The position numbers were made by a program, and so were the translations under genes. Of a DNA stretch of 35,402 bases, positions 34,216-35,402 are shown piece by piece. The stretch spans positions 1 to 35,402 of the forward strand of contig JAHHTS010000020.1 of the NCBI GenBank assembly GCA_020024475.1, given 5' to 3'. The notes below the pieces were generated by a model, which was not told where the DNA came from, did no database searches, and worked only from the letters and a program-made list of their open reading frames with translations. The DNA is from Oscillospiraceae bacterium. GTDB lineage: Bacteria; Bacillota; Clostridia; Oscillospirales; Ruminococcaceae. Position 1 is the first letter of the stretch. The number at the start of each line of letters is the position of its first letter.

Positions 34216-34836
34216 ATGAATAGCTTATATGAATTTGACAATATTATAAGAGCAGATTTTCCTGTAATCTGTGGTTGTGATGAAGCCGGTCGTGGCCCTT
34301 TATGTGGACCAGTATGTTGTGCTGCAGTTGTACTTAAACCAGATTTCCTATGTGATGAAATAAATGATAGTAAAAAAGTTAGCGAAAAAAAAAGAGAAAA
34401 ACTTTTTGATTTAATTATTGAAAATTGTTTATCATATTCAATTGTAATGATTTCTCCAAATGAAATAGATGAACAAAATATATTAAATGCTTCTCTAAAT
34501 GGCATGAAAAAAGCTGTAAAGCAGTTAAACTTAACACCAGATATTGCTCTTATAGATGGAAATAAAACACCTTTTAATATGCCATGTGTTACAAAAAGTG
34601 TCGTAAAAGGTGATGCCAACAGTATGAGCATTGCCGCAGCTTCAATTTTAGCTAAAGTTTCTAGAGATAGGTATATGATTGAACTTGATAGACAATATCC
34701 TGAATATCAACTTGCCAAACATAAAGGATACCCAACAAAGCTTCATTATGAATTGATTGAGAGATATGGTATAAAAGATTTCTATCGAAAAAGTTTTTTC
34801 AAAAAGAGGCCAGAACTTTTATGGATAAAAGATTAA
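34216..34836 (+). CDS. rnhB: Ribonuclease HII
   Basis: Removes RNA from RNA-DNA hybrids and single ribonucleotides from DNA. It has 206 residues. The active-site acids are in GCDEAGRGPLCGP near the N-terminus, in IALIDGNKTP and in SIAAASILAKVSRDRYM (the aspartate after SR). HKGYPTKLHYE near the end is also typical. ATG 34216 follows GAAAGG at 34201-34206. This ribosome binding site stands at the very border of the inserted IS remnant, so expression now depends on readthrough of the element or on a promoter within it. It overlaps yraN by 16 bases. Confidence 0.96.
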   Translation: MNSLYEFDNIIRADFPVICGCDEAGRGPLCGPVCCAAVVLKPDFLCDEINDSKKVSEKKREKLFDLIIENCLSYSIVMISPNEIDEQNILNASLNGMKKAVKQLNLTPDIALIDGNKTPFNMPCVTKSVVKGDANSMSIAAASILAKVSRDRYMIELDRQYPEYQLAKHKGYPTKLHYELIERYGIKDFYRKSFFKKRPELLWIKD

Positions 34837-35174
34837 CAGGAATGCTTGGCGAAAAACTTGTTTGTCAATGGTACACAGATAACAAGTACAAATTATTAGC
34901 AGTTAATTATAGAACGCGATTTGGAGAAATAGATATAATAGCTGAAAAGAAAAATATTCTTGTTTTTGTTGAAGTTAAAACAAGAAAAAATGACAATTTT
35001 TATTTAGCTAAAGAAGCTGTTACATATTCTAAACAACAACGTATTAAAACCGCTGCTGTACAATACATATCACAATATAATATTGACGATATAAATGTTC
35101 GTTTTGACGTAGCAGAAGTCTATAATATTTCAGAAAATCCAAAAATAAATATAATAGAAAATGCATTTGAATAA
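34821..35174 (+). CDS. yraN: YraN family (UPF0102) endonuclease-like protein
   Basis: A 117-residue protein of the restriction endonuclease-like fold. The family core is clear: GEKLVCQWY near the start, then YRTRFGEIDIIA and ILVFVEVKTRKN, which gives the E-x10-20-D...ExK arrangement of this fold. The biological role in most bacteria is unknown, though a DNA-processing function is expected. The gene starts inside the rnhB coding end, a very common pairing. A ribosome binding site lies within rnhB (AAAGAGG, 34802-34808). It is the last gene in the operon, followed by two hairpins. Confidence 0.93.
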   Translation: MDKRLTGMLGEKLVCQWYTDNKYKLLAVNYRTRFGEIDIIAEKKNILVFVEVKTRKNDNFYLAKEAVTYSKQQRIKTAAVQYISQYNIDDINVRFDVAEVYNISENPKINIIENAFE

Positions 35175-35180
35175 AAAGCT

Positions 35181-35211
35181 ACACCTTAAAAGTCTATAAT
35201 TTTTAAGGTGT
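35181..35211 (+). terminator. Hairpin after yraN
   Basis: ACACCTTAAAA (35181-35191) pairs with TTTTAAGGTGT (35201-35211) around a nine-base loop. The following bases (ATTCTTT) are only partly T-rich, so it may be a weak terminator or an mRNA end-stabilising hairpin. Confidence 0.6.
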
Positions 35212-35243
35212 ATTCTTTAAAACTGAATTATTATGTAGATATG

Positions 35244-35272
35244 GGCACTAATGTATTAATTAGTGTCTTTTT
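35244..35272 (+). terminator. Intrinsic terminator of the rplS-yraN operon
   Basis: GGCACTAAT (35244-35252) pairs with ATTAGTGTC (35259-35267), with one G:U pair, around a six-base loop, followed directly by TTTTT. It is more canonical than the hairpin at 35181 and lies 70 bases past the yraN stop. Confidence 0.8.
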
Positions 35273-35402
35273 AAATGTAATTTTTATTAAAAATAGTCAA
35301 TATGAAAAACAAAATATTCTAAAACTATTATGAATTATTATAACATCAATTTATGTTAAAATTTAAAGTTATTATATGCTTGTTAGTACTACTATTTAAA
35401 CA
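35273..35402. other. AT-rich noncoding edge, possible control region of the next gene
   Basis: No reading frame of note is seen in this 130-base stretch. It is extremely AT-rich. It contains the dyad TAACAT/ATGTTA (35341-35346 with 35353-35358) and, beside it, TTATGAATTATTATAA (35328-35343), one base off the spacing of a PerR-type box. The base composition makes both weak evidence. A gene probably begins beyond the window. Confidence 0.35.

Noticed and set aside
34209..34631. Minus-strand 140-codon frame opposite rnhB
   Set aside because: It mirrors the RNase HII coding region. The hydrophobic look is a by-product of the complementary codons.
1..35402. CRISPR array, tRNA/rRNA genes, prophage or defence island
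   Set aside because: No regularly spaced direct repeats, no tRNA-like cloverleaf between genes, and no phage or defence proteins were found. Apart from the IS remnant, the genes are housekeeping or conserved unknowns.

Overview
The window looks like core chromosome of a low-GC Bacillota (Firmicutes), most probably an anaerobic gut-type member of class Clostridia. The support is strong A+T codon bias, AGGAGG-type ribosome binding sites with many TTG and GTG starts, a SepF/YlmH/DivIVA division cluster, a SpoIVFB-like sporulation protease, an NfnAB-type ferredoxin:NADP oxidoreductase, a split transketolase and a RicA/YlbF-family protein beside miaB. I cannot name the genus from sequence alone.

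Layout. (1) 1-4005: an amidohydrolase gene runs into a bidirectional terminator and faces a two-gene minus-strand unit (RluA-type pseudouridine synthase, then a DUF6311-type polytopic membrane protein). (2) 4111-16995: a tightly packed plus-strand run of radC, uvrB, uvrA, miaB, a ricA/ylbF-like gene, mutS, mutL and miaA. It combines nucleotide excision repair, mismatch repair and the two enzymes that make ms2i6A37 in tRNA. (3) 16998-20812: an HlyD-like membrane adaptor followed by yggS, sepF, ylmH and divIVA, closed by a perfect hairpin. (4) 20882-24867: lspA, rluD, a Cof-type HAD phosphatase and a two-subunit transketolase, closed by a hairpin. (5) 24947-27153: an nfnA/nfnB pair, closed by a strong terminator. 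(6) 27225-28519: a membrane-anchored M23 (LytM) protein overlapping a short M50 intramembrane protease, arranged like spoIVFA-spoIVFB. (7) 28572-31056: a TIGR03960-type radical SAM protein overlapping its usual partner, a TIGR03936/DUF2344 protein. (8) 31062-35272: a strong extended -10 promoter, a structured leader and rplS, then an attenuator-like terminator, lepB, rbgA, rnhB and yraN.

The last operon is interrupted between rbgA and rnhB by about 1.2 kb of a decayed IS200/IS605-family element (about 33027-34191). It keeps both hairpin ends. Its tnpB gene on the minus strand lacks the N-terminus and carries a one-base frameshift. On the other strand only the last ~48 codons of a Y1 transposase (tnpA) remain. 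The element now supplies the last few codons of rbgA, and joining the flanks recreates an in-frame rbgA tail that overlaps the rnhB start. This is the clearest accessory feature of the window.

I did not find a new defence island, CRISPR array, tRNA or rRNA gene. The most useful leads are the IS605 remnant with its structured candidate reRNA region, the cysteine-rich tail of the RicA-like protein next to miaB, the CBS-less SpoIVFB-like protease paired with an M23 protein that keeps its metal ligands, and an HlyD-like adaptor with no transporter beside it.
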